Below, in pieces: positions 7,826 to 15,620 of a stretch of DNA of 34,405 bases. Source of the stretch: JBBRHF01 sp038223055 (GTDB lineage: Bacteria; Actinomycetota; Actinomycetes; JACCUZ01). The notes beneath the pieces are model-generated. The model ran no database searches. It was not told the origin of the DNA and worked only from the letters and a program-made list of their open reading frames with translations. The DNA is taken from the NCBI GenBank assembly GCA_038223055.1, contig JBBRHF010000018.1, positions 1-34,405 of the forward strand. The letters are read 5' to 3'. Both the position numbers and the translations under genes were made by a program. Position 1 is the first letter of the stretch. Each line of letters opens with the position of its first letter.

Positions 7826-9537
7826 GCCGCACCCTCTACAGCCACGGGCTCACCGGTCATCGCGTGCACCCGATCGGCAGCAGCCGCAACGGATCTGCGG
7901 TGCGTGGCCACCACCGTGGTCCGACCCGCGAGGGCCTGGACCAGGGCGGCGACCACGCGAGCCTCGGTGGCCGAGTCGAGGTGCGCCGTGGGCTCGTCGA
8001 GCAGCACCAGCCGGCAGTCGCGGCGCACCGTCCGGAGCACCACCCGGGCGAGGGCGATGCGCTGACGCTGCCCCGCCGACAGCCCCGACCCTCGCTCCCC
8101 CAACGTGGCGTGCAGCCCGCCGGGCAGGCCGGTCACGAAGTCGGCCACCGACAGGCGCAAGGCGCGCGCCACCTCGTCGTCGGTGGCGTCGGGCTCGCCG
8201 AACCGTACGTTGGCCGCGACCGTGCCCGCGAACAGCAGCGGGCGTTGCGGCAGCCAGGCCACCCCCGCCCGCCACGCGTCCAGGTCCAGCGCCGCGAGCT
8301 CCACGCCGCCCACCCGGATCGTGCCGGAGCTGGGGGGCAGGCTGGCGAGCAGCAGCCCGAGCAGCGTCGACTTGCCCGCGCCACTGCGCCCGGTGACGGC
8401 GAGGAGCTCCCCCGGCCGTACGACGAGCGTGGTGCACGGCAGCCGGTCGCCCCCGGTATCGGGGCGGGCCACGGTCACGTCGCTCAGCACGAGGTTGGCG
8501 GTCGAGAGGTCGGGTGCGGTCGGAGCGGAGGCCTGCCCCGGCCACGGCAGCACCGGGTTCTCCAGCACCGGGTTCTCCAGCACCGGGTTCTCCAGCACGG
8601 CGAACACCTCGTCCGCGGCGGCCAGCCCCTCGGCGCTGGCATGGAACGACGCGCCGACGGTGCGGATCGGCAGGTAGGCCTCGGGCGCGAGGATCAGCAC
8701 GACCAGGGCCGTCCGCAGGTCCAGGCGGCCCTCCAGCAGCCGCAGCCCCACCCCGACCGCGACCACGGCGACGGACAGTGTCGCCGCGAGCTCCAGGACA
8801 AGCGCGGACAGGAACGCCACTCGCAGGACCCGGGAGGTGGCGCTGCGGTGCTCGTCGCTGACCTGGGCGATCTGCTCGACCTGGGCCCGGGCCCGGCCGA
8901 AGATCTTGAGCGTGGGCAGCCCGGCCACGACGTCGAGGAAGTGCCCGGCCAGCACGGAAAGGGTGCGCCACTGCCGCGCCGTCTGCTCGCGGGTGTGCAT
9001 CCCGACCAGAACCATGAACACCGGGATCAGCGGCAGCGTGATCGCGATCAGCAGCCCGCTCACCCAGTCGATCAGGGCGATCTGGACGAGCACCACGATC
9101 GGAACGATGCAGGCGAGCACCAGTTGCGGGAGGAACCGCGCGACGTAGCCATCGAGCGCGTCGATCCCCCGCGTCGCCAGCGCGGCCCGACCGCCGGTGC
9201 TCGACGACCCGCCCGACGGACCCGACCCGCCGGATCCCGCGTCCTGCGTCGACCGGCGCAACAACGCCTCGCGCAGCGTCGCCTTGACCCGGGCGCCGGC
9301 CCGATGCCCTGCGGTCTCCTGGACGCCGGCCAGCACGGCCCGCACCAGGACGACGACGAGCAGCAGGGCCAGCGTGGTGCCGAGGCCGAACCCATCGGCC
9401 TCGGACACCGCCGTGGCGATGAGCCAGGCCCCGGCGATGACGAGACCAGCCGTGGCCAGCCCCACCGCGACCGTCAGCGCCAGGTAGCTCCTGGCCGAGG
9501 CGGACACCCGGAGCAGTCGGGGGTCGAGAGGCCGCAC
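7822..9537 (-). CDS. cydD: Thiol reductant ABC exporter subunit CydD
   Basis: This is the partner of CydC, 571 residues. An N-terminal transmembrane domain (starting RSYLALTVAVGLATAGLVIAG) is followed by a nucleotide-binding domain with GRSGAGKST, LSAGQRQRIALARVVL and LVLLDEP. The start is GTG 9537, 6 bp after the cydB stop. The linker between the two domains carries three copies of ENPVL encoded by a perfect 15-bp tandem repeat. A Ser/Gly-rich insertion (GSGGSGPSGGSSSTGG) lies in a cytoplasmic loop of the membrane domain. Confidence 0.93.
   Translation of the reverse strand: MRPLDPRLLRVSASARSYLALTVAVGLATAGLVIAGAWLIATAVSEADGFGLGTTLALLLVVVLVRAVLAGVQETAGHRAGARVKATLREALLRRSTQDAGSGGSGPSGGSSSTGGRAALATRGIDALDGYVARFLPQLVLACIVPIVVLVQIALIDWVSGLLIAITLPLIPVFMVLVGMHTREQTARQWRTLSVLAGHFLDVVAGLPTLKIFGRARAQVEQIAQVSDEHRSATSRVLRVAFLSALVLELAATLSVAVVAVGVGLRLLEGRLDLRTALVVLILAPEAYLPIRTVGASFHASAEGLAAADEVFAVLENPVLENPVLENPVLPWPGQASAPTAPDLSTANLVLSDVTVARPDTGGDRLPCTTLVVRPGELLAVTGRSGAGKSTLLGLLLASLPPSSGTIRVGGVELAALDLDAWRAGVAWLPQRPLLFAGTVAANVRFGEPDATDDEVARALRLSVADFVTGLPGGLHATLGERGSGLSAGQRQRIALARVVLRTVRRDCRLVLLDEPTAHLDSATEARVVAALVQALAGRTTVVATHRRSVAAAADRVHAMTGEPVAVEGAA
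8548..8598 (-). repeat. 15-bp in-frame tandem repeat inside cydD, 3.4 copies
   Basis: The plus-strand unit CAGCACCGGGTTCTC is perfect at 8548-8562, 8563-8577 and 8578-8592, with a partial copy to 8598. It encodes VLENP on the minus strand, between the membrane and ATPase domains. Confidence 0.95.
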
Positions 9538-9543
9538 GGCCGA

Positions 9544-10590
9544 TCAGTGTCCCGTCGTCGCCGACTCACGACGCGTCCCGGGATCCCCCGATGCCGCGAC
9601 CGGGAGATGGCGGTTGGCGATGCGCCGCCGGAAGACCCAGTAGGTCCAGCCCTGGTAGACCACCACGACGGGCGTCAGCAGGACGGCCACCCAGGTCATC
9701 ACCGTCAACGTGTAGTGGGTGCTCGCGGCGTTCGTCGTGTTGAGGCTGAACGCCGGGTCGGTCGTGGAGGGCAGCACGTCGGGATAGAGGGTGGCGAACA
9801 GCGACGCAACGGCCAGTGCCACGGTCAGGCCGGTCCCGACGAAGGCCCAGCCTTCGCGACCGCGCCAGCTGGCCCCGACGGCTCCCAGCAGGGCACCCGC
9901 GGCCAGAACGGTGAGCACCCAGGAGACGGCCCGCCCGTCGCGGAACTGGGTCCACAGCAGGAACGAGGCGGAGAGCACGACCGTCGGCGCGGCAAGGCGG
10001 CGAACAAGGGCGTTGGCTCCTCGACGTACGTCGCCGTCGGTCTTGAGCGCGAGGTAGGTCGCGCCGTGCAGAGTGAACAGCGAGAGGGTGACCAGACCGC
10101 CGAGCAGCCCATAGGGGTTGAGCAGCGTCAGCAGGGACCCGGTGAAGTCGTGCCGGCTGTTCAGTGGGACCCCGGCCACGATGTTGGCGAAGGCCACCCC
10201 CCACAGCAGGGCCGGCAGTGCCGAGCCCCAGAAGATGCACTGGTCCCAGCCACCTCGCCAGCGTGGGGTGTCTCCCTTGGCGCGGTACTCGAACGCGACG
10301 CCGCGCGCGATCAGAGCGAGCAAGATCAGCAGCAGGGCGAGGTAAAAGCCGCTGAACAGTGAGGCGTACCACTCGGGAAATGCCGCGAAAGTCGCTCCGC
10401 CCGCGACCAGCAGCCACACCTCGTTGCCGTCCCAGACCGGGCCGATCGTGTTGATCATCACCCGCCGGTCGGACTCGTCGCGCCCCAGCACCGGGAGCAG
10501 GATGCCGACGCCAAAGTCGAACCCCTCCAAGAAGAAGTAGCCGATCCACAGGACCGCGATCAGGCCGAACCACACGTCGGTGAGCGCCAT
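9544..10590 (-). CDS. cydB: Cytochrome bd quinol oxidase subunit II CydB
   Basis: This is the second subunit of the terminal quinol oxidase. The 348-residue multi-helix membrane protein begins with the conserved GYFFLEGFDFGVGILLP segment. It has GPVWDGNEVWLLVAGGATFAAFP, YLALKTDGDV and a late WTYWVFRRRI. A strong ribosome-binding site (AGAGAGGGGGA) precedes ATG 10590, which lies 16 bp after the cydA stop. It sits in the order cydA-cydB-cydD-cydC, as usual for Actinobacteria. Confidence 0.96.
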   Translation of the reverse strand: MALTDVWFGLIAVLWIGYFFLEGFDFGVGILLPVLGRDESDRRVMINTIGPVWDGNEVWLLVAGGATFAAFPEWYASLFSGFYLALLLILLALIARGVAFEYRAKGDTPRWRGGWDQCIFWGSALPALLWGVAFANIVAGVPLNSRHDFTGSLLTLLNPYGLLGGLVTLSLFTLHGATYLALKTDGDVRRGANALVRRLAAPTVVLSASFLLWTQFRDGRAVSWVLTVLAAGALLGAVGASWRGREGWAFVGTGLTVALAVASLFATLYPDVLPSTTDPAFSLNTTNAASTHYTLTVMTWVAVLLTPVVVVYQGWTYWVFRRRIANRHLPVAASGDPGTRRESATTGH

Positions 10591-10606
10591 GAATGAGTCC
10601 CCCTCT

Positions 10607-12043
10607 CTAGTAGGCGAAGGCCATCGGCCGGTCGGGGTCGTGCTGACCGGGCTCGGCCCGCTCGACGTCGGTGAGCTGCGGGGGGCCGGCCTTCGCGTAG
10701 CGCAGCAACAATTTCAGCTCGATGACGCCGAGGACGGTGTAGAGGACCGTGAAGGCGATGAGGGAGGTGAGGACCGTCGCTGTGCCCACCGAGGGAGAGA
10801 CCCCGTCACGCGTCAACATCCGCACCGCGAGGACGCCGGTGCGGTTGGGCACCACCACCCAGGGCTGGCGGCCCATCTCGGTGAAGATCCACCCGAAGGA
10901 GTTGGCGAGGAAGGGCGCCAGGGCGGTGAGCACGGCGACGCGCGCGAACCAAGCGTTCTGGGGCACCCGGCCGCGTCGCGCCAGCCACATCCCGACCAGC
11001 GCAACCCCGACGGTGACCAGGCCGAGCCCGATCATCAGCCGGAAGCTCCAGTAGGTGATCGGCAGGTTGGGGATGTAGTCGCCCGTGCCGTACTTCGCGA
11101 CCGCCTCTCGTTGCAGGTCGTTGACGCCCTCGACCGTGGCGTTGGGATCGTTGGTGGACATGAACGAGAGCAGCCCGGGAATGGTGACCGACTTGACCTC
11201 GTCGCAGGACGCGTTGATATTCCCGACCGCGAACAGGGACAGCCCGGCGCCCTTCTCGGTGGAGCACAGCGCCTCTGCGGCCGCCATCTTCATCGGCTGC
11301 TGGTCGACCATGATCTGACCCTGCACGTGCCCGGTGAGCACGACACCCACCCCGGCGAGCAGTACGGCGAGGACGCCCAGGCGGAACGCCGGCCGGAAGA
11401 CGTCGACCTCGGCGTCGCGGCGGGTCAGGTGCCACGCGGAGACGGCCAGCACGAAGCCCCCGGCGACCAGCCAGGCCCCGGCGATGACGTGCGGGACGGT
11501 GACGAGCGCGGTGTTGTTGGTGAGCAGCGCCCAGATGCTGGTGAGCTCGGCCCGGTGCTTGGCCGGGTTGTAGACCACGCCGACCGGGTGCTGCATGAAG
11601 GAGTTGGCCGCCAGGATGAAGAAGGCGGACAGGTTGACGCCGAGGGCCAGTGCCCAGATGCAGGCCAGGTGGACACGCCGCGGCAGCCGGTCCCAGCCGA
11701 AGATCCACAGACCCAGGAAGGTGGACTCGAGGAAGAACGCCGCGAGCCCCTCCATCGCGAGCGGCGCGCCGAACACGTCACCGACGAAGCGCGAGTAGTC
11801 GCTCCAGTTCATGCCGAACTGAAACTCCTGCACGATGCCGGTGACCACGCCTAGCGCAAAGTTGATCAGCAGCAGCTTGCCGAAGAAGCGGGTGAGCCGC
11901 AGCCACACCTCGTTGCCGGTGCGGTGCCAAACCGTCTGCATGATCGCGACCAGCGGCGCAAGGCCGATGGTCAGCGGGACGATCAGGAAGTGGTAGACGG
12001 TCACGATCCCGAACTGCCAGCGGGCAACGTCCAATGCGGCCAT
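10607..12043 (-). CDS. cydA: Cytochrome bd quinol oxidase subunit I CydA
   Basis: This is the heme-bearing subunit of the high-affinity oxygen reductase. ATG 12043 is chosen because GAGGGAG lies just upstream and homologues start MAALDVARWQFG; the frame stays open 60 bp further. Of 478 residues, the expected ligands are visible: His18 (VYHF), His185 (TVPHVIAG) and Met337 in FRLM for heme b558. Quinol-loop Lys252 and Glu257 lie in MKMAAAE, Glu98 and Glu106 in the heme d path, and Glu389/Arg392 in TEMGRQPW. The Q-loop is of the shorter type. A role in low-oxygen respiration is well established for the family. Confidence 0.97.
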   Translation of the reverse strand: MAALDVARWQFGIVTVYHFLIVPLTIGLAPLVAIMQTVWHRTGNEVWLRLTRFFGKLLLINFALGVVTGIVQEFQFGMNWSDYSRFVGDVFGAPLAMEGLAAFFLESTFLGLWIFGWDRLPRRVHLACIWALALGVNLSAFFILAANSFMQHPVGVVYNPAKHRAELTSIWALLTNNTALVTVPHVIAGAWLVAGGFVLAVSAWHLTRRDAEVDVFRPAFRLGVLAVLLAGVGVVLTGHVQGQIMVDQQPMKMAAAEALCSTEKGAGLSLFAVGNINASCDEVKSVTIPGLLSFMSTNDPNATVEGVNDLQREAVAKYGTGDYIPNLPITYWSFRLMIGLGLVTVGVALVGMWLARRGRVPQNAWFARVAVLTALAPFLANSFGWIFTEMGRQPWVVVPNRTGVLAVRMLTRDGVSPSVGTATVLTSLIAFTVLYTVLGVIELKLLLRYAKAGPPQLTDVERAEPGQHDPDRPMAFAY

Positions 12044-12101
12044 GCGCGTCTCCCTCGGCCGGTCGTGGTGGTTCGGCTCGTTCCGTGGGGAGCGTAGCGA
12101 C

Positions 12102-12109
12102 AAACGTTT
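12102..12109. promoter_or_regulatory. Possible palindromic site upstream of cydA
   Basis: AAACGTTT lies in CGACAAACGTTTCGACC, about 60 bp upstream of the cydA start. The cyd operon of other actinobacteria is controlled by Rex through a longer TGTGAA...TTCACA site, which this does not match well. A TACGCT hexamer on the minus strand nearby could be a -10. This is weak evidence. Confidence 0.2.
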
Positions 12110-12286
12110 CGACCTCTGCCATTCCGCAACATCGCGCCGCGTGTCCGGCCGTCATGCTCGCGGGCGCCGCTCCGCCTCGCGCCTCACCGGCGTCGGCAGC
12201 GTGGCGGCCGATCACCGCCACCGGAGAGCGCGCATGGTGCAGCATCGCGTGACTCACCGAACCGAGCAGCAGCGAACACAGCCCGG

Positions 12287-12732
12287 GTGGGGGACCGGCT
12301 GCTGCGCATGGTCGGCCCAAGGTTGGCCGGCACGCTGCCCCGAGCGGGGACGCTGGCCCGAGCGGAAACGCTGGCCCGAGCGGGGACGCTGGCCCGAGCG
12401 GGGACGCTGGCCCGGATGGGCGGGGACGAGTTCGGCGTGCTGCTGCTCGGCGCGGACCGGGCCGAGGCGGGCCGCGTGGCCCGGGAGATGAACCTCGTGC
12501 TGCGCGAGCCGTTCGTGGTGGACGGGATCCCGATTCGCGTCCCGGCCAGCATCGGGATCGCCGTCGCCCCCGAGCGCGACACTTTGGCGTCGGTGCTGCT
12601 GCAACGCGCCGACCTGGCCATGTACAACGCCAAGCGCGCCGGGATCGGAGCTCGCCGGCTGGCGCGCCGGCGGTGCGGACCTGCACGTCGCCGTCAACCT
12701 ATCCGCTTCGGACCTGAACGACGCGACCCCGA
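12287..12732 (+). pseudogene. Decayed GGDEF-EAL (c-di-GMP) gene, internal fragment
   Basis: The first frame, from GTG 12287, reads GDRLLRMVGPRL, then RMGGDEFGVLLLGADRAEAGR, ASIGIAVAPERDTLASVLL and RADLAMYNAKRAG. This is the second half of a diguanylate cyclase domain with an intact GGDEF signature. In a different frame from about 12651 it reads LAGWRAGGADLHVAVNLSASDLND, the middle of an EAL phosphodiesterase domain. About 110 residues that should separate the two, including the EAL signature, are missing. There is no N-terminal GGDEF half and no C-terminus. An 18-bp repeat is expanded directly before GGDEF. I read this as a relic with internal deletions. Confidence 0.75.
12341..12412 (+). repeat. 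18-bp tandem repeat in the GGDEF relic, 4 copies
   Basis: The unit CGAGCGGGGACGCTGGCC is found at 12341, 12359 (two mismatches), 12377 and 12395. It encodes RAGTLA/RAETLA repeats just before the GGDEF signature. Confidence 0.95.
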
Positions 12733-12853
12733 TGACCTGGACGCGAGAGTGGGTTAGGCGTCGGGCACCCGGCCGCGTCGGACGCGCTGCCATGACCGTC
12801 TCGCTGCTGGCATACAGTTTGTCGTGAGGGTGTCGAGGGCGCGAACCACGTTG

Positions 12854-12867
12854 TCCCGAACGGGAGG
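12854..12867 (+). promoter_or_regulatory. Ribosome-binding site overlapped by a short palindrome
   Basis: The Shine-Dalgarno GGGAGG (12862-12867), 6 nt before ATG 12874, shares bases with the palindrome TCCCG-AA-CGGGA (12854-12865). The palindrome could be a protein site or a weak hairpin. A TACAGT at 12813-12818 is a possible -10. All of this is tentative. Confidence 0.3.
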
Positions 12868-12873
12868 CCAAAA

Positions 12874-14064
12874 ATGCGCGCTCATGAGTTCATGACCACC
12901 TCGGTCGTCACGGTCACACCTGAGACACCGATCTCCGAAGCCACGCGGTTGCTGCTGGATCGGGCCTTCAGCGCCGTTCCTGTCGTCGACGCCGGCGAAC
13001 ACCTGATCGGCATCGTCAGCCAGGCCGACCTGCTGCGCGGCCGTCTCGGCGCAGACCCCCGCGCACACATGATGCCGGTGGCCGTCGATGAGACCGCACC
13101 ACCCAACACGGTCGGAGCGGTCATGACCCGCCGGGTCCTCGCCCTCCCGGCCACGGCCGACCAGAGCGAGTACGCCGCCCTCATGCTCGAACACAAGATC
13201 AAGAGTGTCCCGGTTGTGGCGAACGGCAAGCTGGTGGGGATGGTGAGCGCCAGCGACCTGCTGCGGACCCAGGTCCGCGGCGACGACGAGATCGCGACCG
13301 AGGCCGCCGCGCGGCTGCGCGACTACGGCGGCGGCCAGACCGGCTGGGAGGTCGCGGCGCACGATGGCGTCGTCACCATCTCCGGCCCTGCCACCGACCA
13401 GGAACGACGCATCGCCGTCCTGCTGGTCGAGACCGTGCCGGGCGTGGCCCGCGTCCACACGCGCGCGGGCGGCGCTGCTGCTGCGGCCGATCCAGACACG
13501 GCACCCGACGTCGCCGCACCCGACGTCGCCGCACCCGACGGCGCCGCAGCCGACGTCGCCGCAGCCGACGGCGCCGCACCTGAGGCCGCCGCGGCGACGG
13601 GCCAGCCGCAACCCATCCCAGTCTGGGGCCCGCCCACCGACCACCGGGGCCTGCGCGTGCTCGGTTTGGACGAGTGCCTCGTGCGGCTGCGTCAGGCACC
13701 GATCGGCCGTCTGGGCTTCCTGCGCGACGGCGGCCCAGTCGTTCTGCCCGTCAACCACGGGGTCGACCACCTCGGCGTCGTCTTCCGGGCGACGTGGGGG
13801 GCCAAGCTGATGGTCGCCGAGTTGAGAGGACCGGTCGCCTTCGAGGTCGACGGCATCGACGAAGACCGCGAGACGGGCTGGAGCGTCCTGGTCACCGGGA
13901 CGGCGAGCGTCGTCTACGACAACGACGAGGCGAGCACATTGGAGCGGCTGGGAGTGCGCAGCTGGGCCGGGATCGGCGAGGACGCCCTGTGGGTGCGCAT
14001 CGTGGCCGAGGACGTCTCCGGTCGCGAGATCCTGCTCGGGACGACCGAGCCTCGGGCCAGATAG
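12874..14064 (+). CDS. CBS-CBS-BON-flavin-binding (pyridoxamine 5'-phosphate oxidase-like) fusion protein
   Basis: The 396-residue protein has three recognisable parts. Residues 1-130 are a CBS pair (MTTSVVTVTPETPISEATRLL, FSAVPVVD, HLIGIVSQADLL; then a second copy with KSVPVVANGKLVGMVSASDLL), which usually binds adenine nucleotides. Residues about 135-195 form a BON domain (ARLRDYGGGQTGWEVAAHDGVVTISGP, VPGVARVHTRAG). A 50-residue Ala/Asp/Pro linker made of 15-bp repeats follows. Residues about 255-390 form a split-barrel flavin-binding domain (LRQAPIGRLGFLRDGGPVVLPVNHGV, GWSVLVTGTASVV). All these parts occur singly in actinobacterial dormancy regulons; the fused order is unusual. A soluble redox or energy sensor or flavin enzyme is inferred. 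The gene converges on a flavodoxin 11 bp away. Confidence 0.88.
   Translation: MRAHEFMTTSVVTVTPETPISEATRLLLDRAFSAVPVVDAGEHLIGIVSQADLLRGRLGADPRAHMMPVAVDETAPPNTVGAVMTRRVLALPATADQSEYAALMLEHKIKSVPVVANGKLVGMVSASDLLRTQVRGDDEIATEAAARLRDYGGGQTGWEVAAHDGVVTISGPATDQERRIAVLLVETVPGVARVHTRAGGAAAAADPDTAPDVAAPDVAAPDGAAADVAAADGAAPEAAAATGQPQPIPVWGPPTDHRGLRVLGLDECLVRLRQAPIGRLGFLRDGGPVVLPVNHGVDHLGVVFRATWGAKLMVAELRGPVAFEVDGIDEDRETGWSVLVTGTASVVYDNDEASTLERLGVRSWAGIGEDALWVRIVAEDVSGREILLGTTEPRAR
13501..13590 (+). repeat. 15-bp in-frame tandem repeat in the CBS fusion gene, 6 copies
   Basis: The unit GCACCCGACGTCGCC occurs at 13501 and 13516 perfectly, then in four diverging copies to 13590. It encodes the APDVA/APDGA/AADVA linker between the BON and flavin-binding domains. 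Confidence 0.95.
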
Positions 14065-14075
14065 GATCGGATTAG

Positions 14076-14624
14076 TCAGCTCGGGCTGCCAGCCGAGGCG
14101 AGCGTCGCGGCGAGTTGCGCCCCCCACGCCCGGGCCCGGTCGGCCTCGCCGGGAAGCAGATGGTTCTGCTTGTCGACCAAGAAGCTCTCGGGTTCGGCCA
14201 CGAGGTCCAGGCCGTTCTTCCGGAGCATCTTGGCGATGCCCTTGGCCGCCCGGCCGGTGAGCGCCGACGGCCCGCTCACCCTCGTGTCGAAGGCTGCGGA
14301 CGCTCCGTGCACCGTGCCGAGCGCCTCGAACCAGTCGCGTAGCCCCGTCTCGCCTGCTGCCGCGTCGACATGCAGCCCGCTCTCGGGCTTGGCGGCCACC
14401 TCGACCGCGTTCTTGCGGGTCGTGGCCCGGCTCATGCCGTGCACATGGGTCGGCCCGCCCACCACGATCAGGTTCGCGTGCTCGAGCATCGACAACTCGG
14501 CTCGGTCCACGGGCACCACCAGGACGCCGCTCGAGTCGGGGCTCTGGGCCAGACCGTCGCCGATCGCGTCAGCCACCGTATGGGTGTTCCCGTACATCGA
14601 CTCGTAGACGACCACGCCTCGCAT
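14076..14624 (-). CDS. Flavodoxin-domain protein
   Basis: This is a 182-residue FMN-binding electron carrier or NAD(P)H:quinone-oxidoreductase-like flavodoxin. The phosphate-binding loop is ESMYGNTHTVADAI (about residues 8-21), followed by the core strand NLIVVGGPTHVHGMSR. The C-terminal half has WFEALG and KGIAKMLRKNGLDLV, PESFLVDKQNHLLPGE, as in actinobacterial flavodoxins. ATG 14624 is chosen because GAGG precedes it at the right distance and MRGVVVYESMYG is the normal fold start. Two DosR-like boxes lie 80-145 bp upstream, which suggests hypoxia control (inference). Confidence 0.85.
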   Translation of the reverse strand: MRGVVVYESMYGNTHTVADAIGDGLAQSPDSSGVLVVPVDRAELSMLEHANLIVVGGPTHVHGMSRATTRKNAVEVAAKPESGLHVDAAAGETGLRDWFEALGTVHGASAAFDTRVSGPSALTGRAAKGIAKMLRKNGLDLVAEPESFLVDKQNHLLPGEADRARAWGAQLAATLASAGSPS

Positions 14625-14703
14625 GAGGTACCTCGGTTTCCTGTCGGGTTTCCTGGGTTCCTGTCCCACCCTTCATCGTCGCTGGTCGGGTCGTGCGGCT
14701 CCA

Positions 14704-14717
14704 GAGCCAAAGGTCCC
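14704..14717 (-). promoter_or_regulatory. DosR/DevR-like box, minus strand
   Basis: On the minus strand the site reads GGGACCTTTGGCTC, close to the GGGAC-N4-GGCCC form of the dormancy-regulator box. It lies 80 bp upstream of the flavodoxin start and points towards it. Confidence 0.35.
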
Positions 14718-14755
14718 CGTGCCGAGAGTCAGCCCGGAGAGCCACGCAGAACGAC

Positions 14756-14769
14756 GGGACTTTCGGCCC
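14756..14769 (+). promoter_or_regulatory. DosR/DevR-like box, plus strand
   Basis: GGGACTTTCGGCCC is near-palindromic and matches the DosR/DevR consensus well. It lies 132 bp upstream of the flavodoxin and 118 bp upstream of the divergent esterase, so it could serve either gene. Confidence 0.45.
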
Positions 14770-14887
14770 CCGCACAACTCCTGTCCCTGCCGGCAACTCG
14801 TCGCCCGTGGCTCCGGAAGAACCGGGGAGCGCGGCGGGTAGGCTCCGGTCGGCCTGTTCGAGAAACGGGGTCCGAGAGGAGCGGTGC

Positions 14888-15610
14888 GTGAAGGCGACCG
14901 AGCGGTGGTACTCCGCGCGAATGCAGCAGCACATCGGGCTGGCGCGGTGGGGCCACTACGGCACACCCGTGGTGGTGTTCCCGACGGCGGGGGGCGACGC
15001 GGAGGAGATCGAACGCAACCATCTCATCGAGGCGTGCGGGGAGCTCATCGACAGCGGCCGGGTCAAGCTCTTCTCCTGTGACAGCGTCGCCGGACGGGCC
15101 ATGGTCTCCGAAGACGGGTCCCCGGCCTACCGGATGTGGCTGCTGAACCAGTTCCACGACGCGGTGCGCCACGAGGTCGTGCCCGCGATCCACGCCGATC
15201 TCGGCGCTGCCCAGCCCATCGTGGCCACCGGCGCCTCGATCGGAGCATTCAACGCGCTGGCCGTGCTGTGCCGCTACCCGGACGTCTTCCGCGCGGCAGT
15301 CGGCATGAGCGGCTCCTACTGGATCGACCGGTTCTATCACGGCGAGTTCACCGACGACCTCTACGTCTCCTCTCCGGTGCACTTCCTTCCCGGCCTGGAA
15401 GGCCCACAGCTGGACCTGCTCCGCCAGCGCACCGTGGTGCTCGCCTCGGGCCAGGGCGCGTGGGAGAACCTCGACGAGTCCTGGAAGACCGCGGATGTGC
15501 TGGGGCGAAAGGGCATCCCCAACCGGGTCGACGTGTGGGGCCCCGAGTGGGAGCACGACTGGCCGACCTGGGCCCACATGCTGCCCACCTATCTCCACGA
15601 GTTCTGCTGA
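14888..15610 (+). CDS. Esterase-D-type alpha/beta hydrolase (first hydrolase of the ATP-grasp cluster)
   Basis: This is a 240-residue protein of the putative esterase family (PF00756-like). The nucleophile elbow is GASIG (Ser117) and the catalytic His is His223 in WEHDW; an acid is probably in the region around 190-205. The oxyanion strand is GTPVVVFPTAGGDAEEIE. No signal peptide is seen, so it is probably cytoplasmic. GTG 14888 is preceded by GAGAGGAG. It faces the first ATP-grasp gene tail to tail, 10 bp apart. The substrate is unknown; Fes-like or acyl-transfer activity on the cluster product is an inference from context. Confidence 0.8.
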   Translation: MKATERWYSARMQQHIGLARWGHYGTPVVVFPTAGGDAEEIERNHLIEACGELIDSGRVKLFSCDSVAGRAMVSEDGSPAYRMWLLNQFHDAVRHEVVPAIHADLGAAQPIVATGASIGAFNALAVLCRYPDVFRAAVGMSGSYWIDRFYHGEFTDDLYVSSPVHFLPGLEGPQLDLLRQRTVVLASGQGAWENLDESWKTADVLGRKGIPNRVDVWGPEWEHDWPTWAHMLPTYLHEFC

Positions 15611-15620
15611 CGGCTGCCTC

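Noticed and set aside
5372..8065. Very long open frame on the plus strand across tupC, cydC and cydD
   Set aside because: It runs antisense to cydC and cydD, whose motifs are unmistakable, and its translation is Arg/Gly/Gln/His-rich without any family signature. Long antisense frames are expected at this GC content.
7816..10362. 848-codon plus-strand frame opposite cydD and cydB
   Set aside because: It is a shadow of the real minus-strand genes; composition is typical of an antisense frame.
10580..11854. 424-codon plus-strand frame opposite cydA
   Set aside because: It is antisense to cydA, whose heme ligands are all present.
12034..12252. Small ORF upstream of the GGDEF relic
   Set aside because: It overlaps the cydA start and promoter region antisense and has no family features or ribosome-binding site.
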